Source: Rhodobiaceae bacterium
GTDB lineage: Bacteria; Pseudomonadota; Alphaproteobacteria; Rhizobiales; JANQQB01
Assembly (NCBI GenBank): GCA_028285165.1
Contig: JANQQB010000276.1
Span: 1-32,899, forward strand
Direction: 5' to 3'
DNA length: 32,899 nucleotides
Part shown: one piece after another, positions 8,216 through 16,805 of the stretch
Layout: each line of letters begins with the position of its first letter
Numbering within the stretch: position 1 is the stretch's first letter
Notes under the pieces: model-generated
Database searches by the model: none
What the model was told of the DNA's origin: nothing
Seen by the model: only the letters and a program-made list of their open reading frames with translations
Position numbers and translations under genes: made by a program

Positions 8216-9586
8216 ATGCGCCTCCTTATCGTGGGTGTCCTGGACGGACAATTGTCGACGGCGACCAAGATCGCCATGGACCGCGGGGCCTCCGTCACCC
8301 ATGCGGAGACGATCGACAACGCGCTGGCGTCGCTGCGCTCGGGGCGGGGCGCCGATCTTCTGATGGCCGATGTCGCCCTGGAAATCGGCGACCTCGTGAC
8401 CCGGCTCGGCGACGAACACATCCATGTGCCGATCGTCGCCTGCGGTACCAAGACCGATGCCGCCGCGGCGGTGCGGGCGATCCGCGCCGGGGCGAAGGAA
8501 TATGTGCCGCTGCCGCCGGATCCGGAAATCATCGGGGCCGTGCTTGCCGCCGTTGCCCAGGAAAGCCTCGACTTCATCGTGCGCGATGACGCGATGCGGT
8601 CGGTCGTGGAGCTTGCCGAGCAGGTGGCGCGGTCGGATGCCTCGATCCTGATCACCGGGGAATCCGGAACCGGCAAGGAAGTGCTGGCCAAACATGTGCA
8701 CAGCAAGTCGAACCGGGCAAAAAAGCCCTTCATCTCCGTCAATTGCGCGGCAATCCCGGAAAACCTCCTGGAATCGGAATTGTTCGGGCACGAAAAGGGC
8801 GCCTTTACCGGTGCGATCGCGCGGCGCATCGGCAAATTCGAAGAAGCGACCGGCGGCACGCTTCTGCTCGATGAGATCTCCGAGATAGATGTGCGCCTGC
8901 AGGCCAAGCTCTTGCGCGCCATCCAGGAACGCGTGATCGATCGGGTCGGCGGATCGAAGCCGGTGCCCGTCGACATCCGCATCATCGCCACCTCGAACCG
9001 CAACCTTGCCGATGCGGTCCGGGCCGGAACGTTTCGCGAGGATCTGCTTTATCGGCTGAACGTGGTCAACCTCAAGATCCCGGCGCTGCGCGATCGTCCG
9101 GCCGACATCCTGGCGCTCGCCCGGCATTTCGCCTTCCGGTATGCCGAAGCGAATGGCCTGGAGGCCAAGGACCTTACCGCCGATGCCGAAGCGCACCTGT
9201 CGTCGAGCCCCTGGCCCGGCAACGTGCGGGAGCTGGAAAACACCCTGCATCGCGCGGTGCTGCTCGCCACCGGACCGCAGATCGATATCGACGCGATCCG
9301 GACCCCGGACGGCGCGATGATCGGCATGGCCGCGTCCGGTCCGGAGGCCCGGGCGGCGATGACGGCCGAAACGGTCAGCCGGGCCTTTGTCGGGCGGACC
9401 GTGGCCGACGTGGAACGGGACCTGATCATGGACACGCTCGACCACTGCCTCGGCAACCGCACCCATGCCGCCCGGATCCTCGGCATTTCCATCCGCACGC
9501 TGCGCAACAAGCTGAACCAGTATTCCGATGACGGATTACCGATCCCCGGACCTGGCGAAGTTCGACCCGCGATGACGGCTGGCTGA
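8216..9586 (+). CDS. flbD: Sigma-54-dependent flagellar regulator FlbD
   Basis: AAA+ sigma-54 activator motifs GESGTGKEV, ESELFGHEKGAFTGA, GGTLLLDEISEI and Fis-type HTH (NRTHAARILGISIRTLRNKLNQY) downstream of fliN. Confidence 0.92.
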   Translation: MRLLIVGVLDGQLSTATKIAMDRGASVTHAETIDNALASLRSGRGADLLMADVALEIGDLVTRLGDEHIHVPIVACGTKTDAAAAVRAIRAGAKEYVPLPPDPEIIGAVLAAVAQESLDFIVRDDAMRSVVELAEQVARSDASILITGESGTGKEVLAKHVHSKSNRAKKPFISVNCAAIPENLLESELFGHEKGAFTGAIARRIGKFEEATGGTLLLDEISEIDVRLQAKLLRAIQERVIDRVGGSKPVPVDIRIIATSNRNLADAVRAGTFREDLLYRLNVVNLKIPALRDRPADILALARHFAFRYAEANGLEAKDLTADAEAHLSSSPWPGNVRELENTLHRAVLLATGPQIDIDAIRTPDGAMIGMAASGPEARAAMTAETVSRAFVGRTVADVERDLIMDTLDHCLGNRTHAARILGISIRTLRNKLNQYSDDGLPIPGPGEVRPAMTAG

Positions 9587-9611
9587 CGTCAAACCGCCCT
9601 AAGAGCCGAAG

Positions 9612-9640
9612 CCGACACAGGAAAACCCTTTCTGTGTCGG
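9612..9640. repeat. Inverted repeat between flbD and tetR (operator or weak terminator)
   Basis: CCGACACAG-N11-CTGTGTCGG, 9 bp perfect arms. Confidence 0.6.
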
Positions 9641-9663
9641 GACAAAGTGCCTACATTGCCGCC

Positions 9664-10260
9664 ATGAACACGCGCGGCAGACCCCTTTCGTTCGACAAGG
9701 CCATCGTCCTGAAAACGGCGATGGAGGTTTTCTGGCGCAAGGGATTCGTGGCGACCTCCATACAGGACCTGACCGATGCGACCGGGCTGTCGCGGGCGAG
9801 CCTCTACAACGCCTTCGGCGACAAGGAACAGCTTTTCCTCGCCGTCATCGATCATTATGCGGCGACCGAATCGATCAAGCTCCTCGATGTCCTGCAAAAC
9901 GAGGAAACGGACGGCGCCACGGCGATTCGGACCTATTTCGACCGGCTGGTGACGTTTTCCTGCGAGGAAGGCCGGCGGCTCGGATGTCTCCTGACCAACA
10001 CGGCAACCAGTTTCGACCAGACCTGCGGCGGACTGGAAGCGGTGCTCGACCGGATGTTCGGCCGGGTCGAGGGTGCCCTGGTGGAAACGCTCGCGCGCGG
10101 TCAGACCGACGGCAGCCTCTCGCGGGACCTCGACACGGAGAAGACCGCAAAATTCCTGATCGCCTTCGCCCAGGGTTTGCGCGTTCTGAGTCGTGGCGCC
10201 CTGCGTGACGAGGCCTTCCTGCGCGATGCCGTGGATGGGGCGCTGACGGTGCTCAAATAG
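9664..10260 (+). CDS. TetR/AcrR family transcriptional regulator
   Basis: MNTRGRPLSFDKAIVLKTAMEVFWRKGFVATSIQDLTDATGLSRASLYNAFGDKEQLFLAVIDHY, typical TetR HTH. Confidence 0.92.
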   Translation: MNTRGRPLSFDKAIVLKTAMEVFWRKGFVATSIQDLTDATGLSRASLYNAFGDKEQLFLAVIDHYAATESIKLLDVLQNEETDGATAIRTYFDRLVTFSCEEGRRLGCLLTNTATSFDQTCGGLEAVLDRMFGRVEGALVETLARGQTDGSLSRDLDTEKTAKFLIAFAQGLRVLSRGALRDEAFLRDAVDGALTVLK

Positions 10261-10286
10261 CCCGGCGGCGAACCGCCGGATTGTGC

Positions 10287-10997
10287 TTAAACAACCTCGA
10301 CCCGAATTGTATCGATGCCGTCGACACCGCCGGTGATCACGTCGCCGCGGGATACCGGGCCGACGCCGGCCGGCGTGCCCGTCATGATCAGGTCGCCCGG
10401 TACCAAAGTGAAGAGCCCGGACAGGAAGGCAATCACTTCCTCGGTCTTCCAGATCAGTTGATTGAGGTCGCCGGACTGGCGGGTTTCGCCGTTGATTTCC
10501 AGATGAACCGTGCCTGCTTTCGGGTGTCCGATGGCAGCGCTGGTGTGGACCGGGGACATCGGCGCGGAATGGTCGAAGGATTTTCCAACCTCCCAGGGAC
10601 GCCCCGCCTTCTTGGCCTCGCCCTGAAGATCGCGGCGCGTCATGTCGAGGCCGACGGCATATCCGAAGACGTGATCGAGGGCGGATTCCAACGGAATGTC
10701 GGTGCCGCCCGTTCCGATCGCGACGACGTGTTCGATTTCATGGTGCACGTCGGTTGTCTTGTCGGGATAGGGGAACACGCCGCCCGGCTGGACGATGGTG
10801 TCGGCGGCCTTGATGAAAAAGAAGGGGGGTTCCTTGTCCGGATCATGTCCCATTTCGATGGCGTGGGCGGCGTAGTTGCGTCCGACGCAATAGATCCGGT
10901 TGACGGGGAAAAGCTGTCCCGTATCGGCGACCGGCAGGGAGACCTGGGCGGGCGGTGCGAAAGCGAACGTATCGCCGACGCTGGAAGGCACGTTCAT
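10287..10997 (-). CDS. Fumarylacetoacetate hydrolase family protein (fumarylpyruvate hydrolase-like)
   Basis: FPVNRIYCVGRNYAAHAIEMGHDPDKEPPFFFIKAADTIVQPGG...HHEIEHVVAIG...GYAVGLDMTRRDLQ. Confidence 0.9.
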   Translation of the reverse strand: MNVPSSVGDTFAFAPPAQVSLPVADTGQLFPVNRIYCVGRNYAAHAIEMGHDPDKEPPFFFIKAADTIVQPGGVFPYPDKTTDVHHEIEHVVAIGTGGTDIPLESALDHVFGYAVGLDMTRRDLQGEAKKAGRPWEVGKSFDHSAPMSPVHTSAAIGHPKAGTVHLEINGETRQSGDLNQLIWKTEEVIAFLSGLFTLVPGDLIMTGTPAGVGPVSRGDVITGGVDGIDTIRVEVV

Positions 10998-11013
10998 GAT
11001 TCTCTCCTCTTTG

Positions 11014-12072
11014 TCACGCGGCGAGAGCCGGGATGTCCAGTTCGGCTGCGATGTCGGCAAGAACCGACACAAGATTGGCATGCAAGGGGATGCCTCTATC
11101 CAGGCGTTGTTTACGCACCGCGTCGCGATTGCTGCCAGGAATGCGCACCGCATCGTGGCCGGGCAGCGGCGGCGAGGCGCACAGATCGGCGAATACCGCG
11201 TCGGCCGTCGCCTTGAACGCTGAAACATCCCCGAAGGCTTCGATCGACAGGGCCGCGACGAACTGGCCGGTATTCGTCGGGCTTGTCGTGTCCTTGGAGA
11301 ATTCCACGACGTCACGGCCGAACGCAGCGCCGTTCAAAGTGCCGGCAAGCAGGCCGAGCGCCATCGCCAGGCCGTATCCCTTGGCCCCGCCGATCGGCAG
11401 GAGAAAGCCTTCCTCCCGTCGTGCCGGGTCGGTGAGCGGCTTGCCGTCGAGGCCGACCATCCAGCCCTCGGGCATGGTTTCGCCGCGCTGGGCGAGCGTC
11501 TTGATGCGGCCTGCAGCCGCGACCGTCGTCGCCATATCGAGGACGAAGGGCGGTGCGGTTCCGGCCGGGACGGCAATCGCCATCGGATTGGTGCCGAGCA
11601 ACAGATCCGTGCCGCCAAAGGGCGGTACGTGGTTGGCGCTGCCGACCGCGCCATAAAGGCCGATCATGGTCCGCTCGGCAATGCGCGTCACATAAAGCGC
11701 GGCCGGTCCGGCATGGTTGCCGTTGCGCACACCGACCCAGCCGATGCCGTGGGCGCGCGCCTTTTCGATCGCAAGGTCTGTTGCGTGCAGCATGGCGAGA
11801 TGCCCGAGGCCGTTATCGCCGTCAACCAGCGCTGTCGCCCCGGCGTCGCGAATGGTCTTTATCGTCGGTTTCGGATTGGTGCCGCCGTCGCGCAAACGAT
11901 TGGCGTATTGGCGCAGGCGAAAGACGCCGTGTGTGTCCTGGCCATGCAGGTCCGCTTCCACCATCAGGCCCGCGACGATATCGGCGTCCGGCTTGGGGAC
12001 GCCGAGGGCGACAAAGGCGCGGGAGACAAAACCGCTCAGGTCGTCGGCCGGTACATGCGTGTCCTGCTGCAC
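11014..12072 (-). CDS. Ldh2/malate-L-lactate dehydrogenase family oxidoreductase
   Basis: EADLHGQDTHGVFRLRQYANRLRDGG, GHLAMLHATDLAIEKARAHGIGWVGVRNGNHAGPAALY, GTNPMAIAVPAG, GGAKGYGLAM. Confidence 0.9.
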   Translation of the reverse strand: MQQDTHVPADDLSGFVSRAFVALGVPKPDADIVAGLMVEADLHGQDTHGVFRLRQYANRLRDGGTNPKPTIKTIRDAGATALVDGDNGLGHLAMLHATDLAIEKARAHGIGWVGVRNGNHAGPAALYVTRIAERTMIGLYGAVGSANHVPPFGGTDLLLGTNPMAIAVPAGTAPPFVLDMATTVAAAGRIKTLAQRGETMPEGWMVGLDGKPLTDPARREEGFLLPIGGAKGYGLAMALGLLAGTLNGAAFGRDVVEFSKDTTSPTNTGQFVAALSIEAFGDVSAFKATADAVFADLCASPPLPGHDAVRIPGSNRDAVRKQRLDRGIPLHANLVSVLADIAAELDIPALAA

Positions 12073-12094
12073 GGATATCGCCCCTCAGCCGCGT

Positions 12095-12850
12095 TCAGGT
12101 CCGGGTGCCGGCATAGTACTCGACCTTTTGTTCCAGCCAGCCGATGGCGGAGGAAAAGCCGAGCGCAAAGACGAACAGGATCAGGGTCAGGGCCCAGAAT
12201 TCCTCGAACTGGAAATTGTCCGAAAAGGTCCGGAACATGCGGCCGAAGGCAACGACCGACACCAGCAATTGGCCAATGACTATGCCTTTCACGGCGCGGA
12301 TCAGGCCGAGCCGGATGCCGGCCAGGATTTCCGGCAGGGCCGCCCAGAACAGGATCTTGATGAGCATCTGCCGCCGATTGGCGCCGAACGAGCGCCCCAT
12401 CTCGAAGAGCGACGGTGAGATATGCTTCACGCCGGCATAGGTGTCGAGCGCTATGATCCAGATGGAAAACAACACGACGATCACGATGATCGTGGTCTGC
12501 CCGAGCCCGAACAGGAGCATGATCACCGGCACGAGCGAGGAAAGCGGCGCACTGGCAAAAACGTTGACCCACATGCCGAGCACACTGTTGGCCATCGGGT
12601 ACATGCCCATCACGAAACCGATCATGATGCCGCCCGTAATGGCAATCACCATGCCGATGACGAAGGCCTGAATGGTTTCCCAGGCTGCGATCTGGAAGCC
12701 GGTGCGCTGGACCAGTTCGAACAATTCCATGACCACGGCGGAAAACGGCGGCAGGATGAAGGCGACCTCAAGGTGGCCGGCGACTTCCCACAGGCCGATC
12801 CAGATCAGGAGCGAATAGGCCGGGGGTATGCGGGTTCCAAAGAGGGTCAT
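12095..12850 (-). CDS. ABC transporter permease (NitT/TauT-like)
   Basis: Multi-TM protein with EAA-like segment (FEMGRSFGANRRQMLIKILFWAALPEILAGIRLGLIRAVKGIVIGQLL); next to an ABC ATPase. Confidence 0.88.
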   Translation of the reverse strand: MTLFGTRIPPAYSLLIWIGLWEVAGHLEVAFILPPFSAVVMELFELVQRTGFQIAAWETIQAFVIGMVIAITGGIMIGFVMGMYPMANSVLGMWVNVFASAPLSSLVPVIMLLFGLGQTTIIVIVVLFSIWIIALDTYAGVKHISPSLFEMGRSFGANRRQMLIKILFWAALPEILAGIRLGLIRAVKGIVIGQLLVSVVAFGRMFRTFSDNFQFEEFWALTLILFVFALGFSSAIGWLEQKVEYYAGTRT

Positions 12851-12853
12851 GGT

Positions 12854-13666
12854 TCAATCCAGATATTTCCGGAGGTTTGTCCAGATTTCCTCGACCGTAT
12901 CGAGATAGGCTTTGTCGCGGCGAATCTCGTCCGGTGTGGCGGTGCGGCTGATTTCGGGGCGGATCTTGGAGTGGATGCGACCGGGGCGCGGCGACAGGAT
13001 GACGATCTGGTCGGAGACATAGACCGCCTCTTCGATCGAGTGGGTGACGAAGATGACGGTCTTTTTCTCCACCGACAGCAGGTAGAGCAGGTCTTCCTGG
13101 AACTTGCGGCGGGTCTGTTCGTCGACGGCGGAAAACGGCTCGTCCATCAACAGCACGTCGGCATTGACCGCGAGCGCCCGGGCGAGCCCCACACGCTGGC
13201 GCATGCCGCCGGACAATTCGTGCGGAAACTTGTTCTCGAACCCCGACAATCCAACTTCGGCGATGTAGTGGCGGGCCTTGTCCTCGCGTTCGGCTTTCGA
13301 CACGCCGGTCAGTTCCAGGCCGAAGGCGACATTGCGCACGACCGTGGCCCAGGGCAGAAGCGCGAAGTCCTGAAAGACGAAGGCGCGTTCCGGTCCGGGC
13401 CCGGTCACCGGCTTGCCCTTGACGAAAACTTCACCGGAGCTCGGTTCGAGAAGGCCCGCAATGATTTTCAAAAGCGTGGTCTTGCCACAGCCGGACGGTC
13501 CGAGCAGCGTCGTCATCTGGCCGACCGGAAAATCCAGGTTGATGGAATCGAGCGCGTGCACATCCTCGCCGTAGAACTTGGTGATGTTGCGCACCTCGAT
13601 GATCGGAGCCGGATCCGCTGCCGGGTCTCCCGGCACGGCCTTCAGGGCGGTTGCTTGCGCCATCAT
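12854..13666 (-). CDS. ABC transporter ATP-binding protein (NitT/TauT-like)
   Basis: Walker A GPSGCGKTTLLKIIAGL, signature LSGGMRQRVGLARALA, Walker B VLLMDEPFSAVDEQTR; start chosen at MMAQAT. Confidence 0.93.
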   Translation of the reverse strand: MMAQATALKAVPGDPAADPAPIIEVRNITKFYGEDVHALDSINLDFPVGQMTTLLGPSGCGKTTLLKIIAGLLEPSSGEVFVKGKPVTGPGPERAFVFQDFALLPWATVVRNVAFGLELTGVSKAEREDKARHYIAEVGLSGFENKFPHELSGGMRQRVGLARALAVNADVLLMDEPFSAVDEQTRRKFQEDLLYLLSVEKKTVIFVTHSIEEAVYVSDQIVILSPRPGRIHSKIRPEISRTATPDEIRRDKAYLDTVEEIWTNLRKYLD

Positions 13667-14484
13667 TGGCTTTTCCTCTTTTCGGGCCGGAAGTAACGGG
13701 TCTCGGCCTGTTCCAGGGCGCCGACGACCAGGGCGGAAAACACGATGATCGTGAAGACAGCGGCGTACATGTGCGCGTATTCGGCGACGGATTGATGGTA
13801 GGAGATGATGTCGCCGATACCGGTCGGCGTGATCAGCAATTCGGCCAGGATGACGCCGATGAAACCGGCGGCGACGCCGAGCCGCAATCCGGCGAAGATC
13901 ACCGGCGCGGCGGCCGGGATGATGACCTTCCAGACTTCCTGCGCCCGCGTGCCCTGAAAGGAGCGGCACATCTGGACCAGGTTCGGACTGGCATTGCGCA
14001 CCGCCTTATAGGTGTTCAGCACGATGATCGGCGCGGCAAGTATGATGACCGCGACCGTCTTGGCCGTGATGCCGATGCCGTAGACATAGGTGATGAGCGG
14101 GATAAGGGCGGCGACCGGCGAGGCCTGGAGCACGACGAAGATCGGTTCGAACACCCATTGCGTGCGCGCGTTGAGCCCCATGCCGACGCCGATCCCGACG
14201 CCGAAGACCGCCGAGATCAGAACGCCGACGGCCAGCGGTTTCAGGGTCTCGCCATAGGCGGCGAACAACCGGCCGTCGAGGATCATTTCCCAAAGCGCGA
14301 TCATGGTTTCGCTGAACTTCGGAAAGGCGACGCTGATCGGCACCATGCCGGCGATCTCCCAGGCTGCGAAAAGCCCGATGACCGACAAAACGCGCAGGAT
14401 GAAGACCCGGGACAGTCCGGTCCGGCGTCGTTTCGGTTCGGGCAGGCCGGTGAGGCCCTCGGCGGGAGTTGTCGAGATCGACAT
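13663..14484 (-). CDS. ABC transporter permease (NitT/TauT-like)
   Basis: Multi-TM; EAA-like segment CRSFQGTRAQEVWKVIIPAAAPVIFAGLRLGVAAGFIGVILAELL; overlaps ATPase start. Confidence 0.88.
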   Translation of the reverse strand: MSISTTPAEGLTGLPEPKRRRTGLSRVFILRVLSVIGLFAAWEIAGMVPISVAFPKFSETMIALWEMILDGRLFAAYGETLKPLAVGVLISAVFGVGIGVGMGLNARTQWVFEPIFVVLQASPVAALIPLITYVYGIGITAKTVAVIILAAPIIVLNTYKAVRNASPNLVQMCRSFQGTRAQEVWKVIIPAAAPVIFAGLRLGVAAGFIGVILAELLITPTGIGDIISYHQSVAEYAHMYAAVFTIIVFSALVVGALEQAETRYFRPEKRKSQ

Positions 14485-14549
14485 CAGGTGTTTCCAACCT
14501 CGGTCAGGCTACGGGATGGTTCGGGTCCGGCGACGCCGGTGCTCCGTTC

Positions 14550-14580
14550 GAAAACGGGCGGCGGGGCGCCGCGCGTTTTC
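14550..14580 (-). repeat. Strong hairpin between binding-protein and permease genes (attenuator or mRNA-stabilising stem)
   Basis: GAAAACG/CGTTTTC outer stem (7 bp), one mismatch, then 6 bp GC stem with GGG loop on the + strand. Confidence 0.65.
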
Positions 14581-14596
14581 CAGTTCTGGATTCCAG

Positions 14597-15598
14597 CTAC
14601 GAGGCACCGAGCTTGCGAACGGCTTCCTCGACCGGTGCGAGGTACCAGTAGTCCTCGATTTTCATCTCGTCCGGATTGCCTTCCAGCGAGCCGGAGGTGG
14701 TGAAGAATACGAAGTCTTCCTTGACCGAGTCCGCTGTGCCGCCATCGTTCGGGAACAGGTTGATCTCGACACCCTGGGTGAAGGCGGGCACGAGTTCGTC
14801 GACTTCGAGCTGTTCGATGTCCGGCAAGACGTTGTACTGCTCACGCAAGGTCGCGATCGATGCCGGGTCTTTGTTGATTTCACGCCAAGTCTTGACCAGT
14901 TCCTCGACCAGGATCGCCACCGCTTCCTTCTCTTCTTCCAACCAGGTGCGATTGGCGTAGAGCGCTTCGTCGGTTGCCTTCAAGTCGGGCATCGGCAGGA
15001 AGACGAACTTGCCGGGCGCTTCGCGCTCCAGGAGGCGCTTGCGTTCGTAATCGACGATCGAAACGTCGATCCGGCCTTGCAACAGGGCGCCGGCCCGCAC
15101 GCCGGAGCCCGGCACGAAGCTGACATTCTTGTAGGAAACGCCGTTTTTCTTGGCCATCCATTGCATGATCGCCTCGGTTCCCGATCCCCGGCCGTGTACG
15201 GCCACTGTCGCGCCGTCCAGGTCTGTCCAGGCCTGGTACTTCTCTCCGTTCACCACCGGATAGAAGCGCAGCATGGACAATTGATAGAACATGCGGATCG
15301 GGGCCTTGACCTTCTGGATCAGGGCATATGGCGTACCGACACCAATATCCGCCTGACCGCTGACCACGGCCTGCGCGGCCAAGTCTTCCGACTTCAGGAA
15401 GATCGTCTCGACATTGACACCGCGCTCCTTGGCCCGGGCGACGCCGATCATGAAGTTGGTCATCTCGCCACCCGGCACATCGCCGAAGGCGACGCGCAGC
15501 GAGCCCTTGTCGGCCTGGGCCGGCAGCGCCGAGAGACTTAAGACGGCTGCGGCCGCCAGCAGTTTTCCTGCCATCTTGAAGTGCGCAGTCCTGAGCAT
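14597..15598 (-). CDS. ABC transporter substrate-binding protein (NMT1/TAXI-like)
   Basis: Signal peptide (KLLAAAAVLSLSALPAQA); SEDLAAQAVVSGQADIGVGTPYALIQ; GSGVRAGALLQGRIDVSIVDYE; adjacent to permease/ATPase genes. Confidence 0.85.
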   Translation of the reverse strand: MLRTAHFKMAGKLLAAAAVLSLSALPAQADKGSLRVAFGDVPGGEMTNFMIGVARAKERGVNVETIFLKSEDLAAQAVVSGQADIGVGTPYALIQKVKAPIRMFYQLSMLRFYPVVNGEKYQAWTDLDGATVAVHGRGSGTEAIMQWMAKKNGVSYKNVSFVPGSGVRAGALLQGRIDVSIVDYERKRLLEREAPGKFVFLPMPDLKATDEALYANRTWLEEEKEAVAILVEELVKTWREINKDPASIATLREQYNVLPDIEQLEVDELVPAFTQGVEINLFPNDGGTADSVKEDFVFFTTSGSLEGNPDEMKIEDYWYLAPVEEAVRKLGAS

Positions 15599-15656
15599 GG
15601 GTTCCTCCCTTTCACGTCCCGTTCTACGGGTTCAGGTTGTCTGCCGCGTCGTTCGG

Positions 15657-16604
15657 TCAGGCCGCCGACACGGCACGCGTTCGGTCGCGAACGGTGTTCT
15701 CCAGCCTGCCGATGCCCTCGATTTCACAGGTCACCACGTCGTCGTGGCCGAGAAAGTTCGGCGGTGTCATGGCGTAACCGACGCCGGACGGCGTTCCGGT
15801 CGCAAGCAGGTCGCCCGGTTCGAGCGTCATGCCTTCCGACAGGGATTCGATCAGCCGCGCGACCGGAAAGATCATGTCGCCGGTATTGCCGTCCTGGCGG
15901 GCTTCGCCGTTCACGCGCGCTGAAATGCGCAAATCTTCGAAATTGGGCAGGGCGTCGAGGGTGACGATTTCCGGACCCATGGGGCAGGACGTGTCGAGCC
16001 CCTTGCCTTTCAGGAACTGGCCGCCGTGACGCCGTTGCAGGTCGCGGGCGGTGATGTCGTTGATGATCGTAAAGCCGAAAACGTGATCGATTGCCCGCGC
16101 CGCCGGGATGTCACGGCCTGCCTTGCCGATGATCACGCCGAGTTCCACCTCGTAGTCGATCTTTTCCGAGATCCGCGGGTCGAACTCGATAATGGCATCC
16201 GGGCCGACCACCGAGGTCGGCGGTTTGGTGAAGAACACGGGGTGTTCGGGCGTCTTGTCCTCTTTTGCCTGGGCGCGGCTCGCCTCGGTGACATGCGCCC
16301 GGTAATTGCTGCCCACGCAGAACACGTTTTTCAGCGGCCGTGGGATCGGTGCAAGCAGTGTGACGGCGGCCCGCGCAAGGACGGTATCCATATGCCGGCC
16401 GGCCTCAGCCTGGGCCGCGCAGTCCCCGATCGCCTGCAGAACGGGGTCACCGCCGACAATCACATCCAGAAGCGTGTTCGGGACGGGGCTATCCGGTGCG
16501 CGACTGCCTTGAGACAATGCCTTGCGGATATCGAGCACATGATCATCGCCGATCATCAGTCCGGGATTGTCCATCCCCTTATGGTGGAACGTGACCAATC
16601 GCAT
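15657..16604 (-). CDS. Fumarylacetoacetate hydrolase family protein
   Basis: NVFCVGSNYRAHVTEASRAQ...EHPVFFTKPPTSVVGPDAIIEFDPRISEKIDYEVELGVIIGKAGRDI...GFTIINDITARDLQRRHGGQFLKGKGLDTSCPMGPEIV. Confidence 0.93.
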   Translation of the reverse strand: MRLVTFHHKGMDNPGLMIGDDHVLDIRKALSQGSRAPDSPVPNTLLDVIVGGDPVLQAIGDCAAQAEAGRHMDTVLARAAVTLLAPIPRPLKNVFCVGSNYRAHVTEASRAQAKEDKTPEHPVFFTKPPTSVVGPDAIIEFDPRISEKIDYEVELGVIIGKAGRDIPAARAIDHVFGFTIINDITARDLQRRHGGQFLKGKGLDTSCPMGPEIVTLDALPNFEDLRISARVNGEARQDGNTGDMIFPVARLIESLSEGMTLEPGDLLATGTPSGVGYAMTPPNFLGHDDVVTCEIEGIGRLENTVRDRTRAVSAA

Positions 16605-16677
16605 CGGACATTCCTCCCTTGCCGGTCAGCCCGCGCGCCAGCGGCGCGGCGAGCGCATAGCGCGCCGTTGAGCAAAT

Positions 16678-16693
16678 CCAATTTGTAAATTGG
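16678..16693. promoter_or_regulatory. Candidate GntR-family operator O1
   Basis: CCAATTTGTAAATTGG, near-perfect palindrome. Confidence 0.6.
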
Positions 16694-16783
16694 TTGCCCG
16701 TGGGCGGTTTCCTCGATCCGGTTCTGTCGATTTTTCTTTTGATTATTCAGCCTTTCCTGCGAAAAGGAACCGGCAAAACGAAC

Positions 16784-16799
16784 CCAATTTGAGGATTGG
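16784..16799. promoter_or_regulatory. Candidate GntR-family operator O2
   Basis: CCAATTTGAGGATTGG, second copy of the motif, 7 bp upstream of the GntR start codon. Confidence 0.6.
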
Positions 16800-16805
16800 T
16801 TCAGA

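Noticed and set aside
7486-9466. Long minus-strand ORFs opposite fliN/flbD
   Set aside because: Shadow frames of well-supported FliN and FlbD genes.
10261-10283. Terminator CGGCGG-cgaa-CCGCCG after tetR
   Set aside because: Short stem with no T-tract; could be chance in GC-rich DNA.
12422-15541. Large plus-strand ORFs opposite the ABC transporter genes
   Set aside because: Low-complexity, charged shadow translations; the minus strand encodes clear ABC ATPase, permeases and binding protein.
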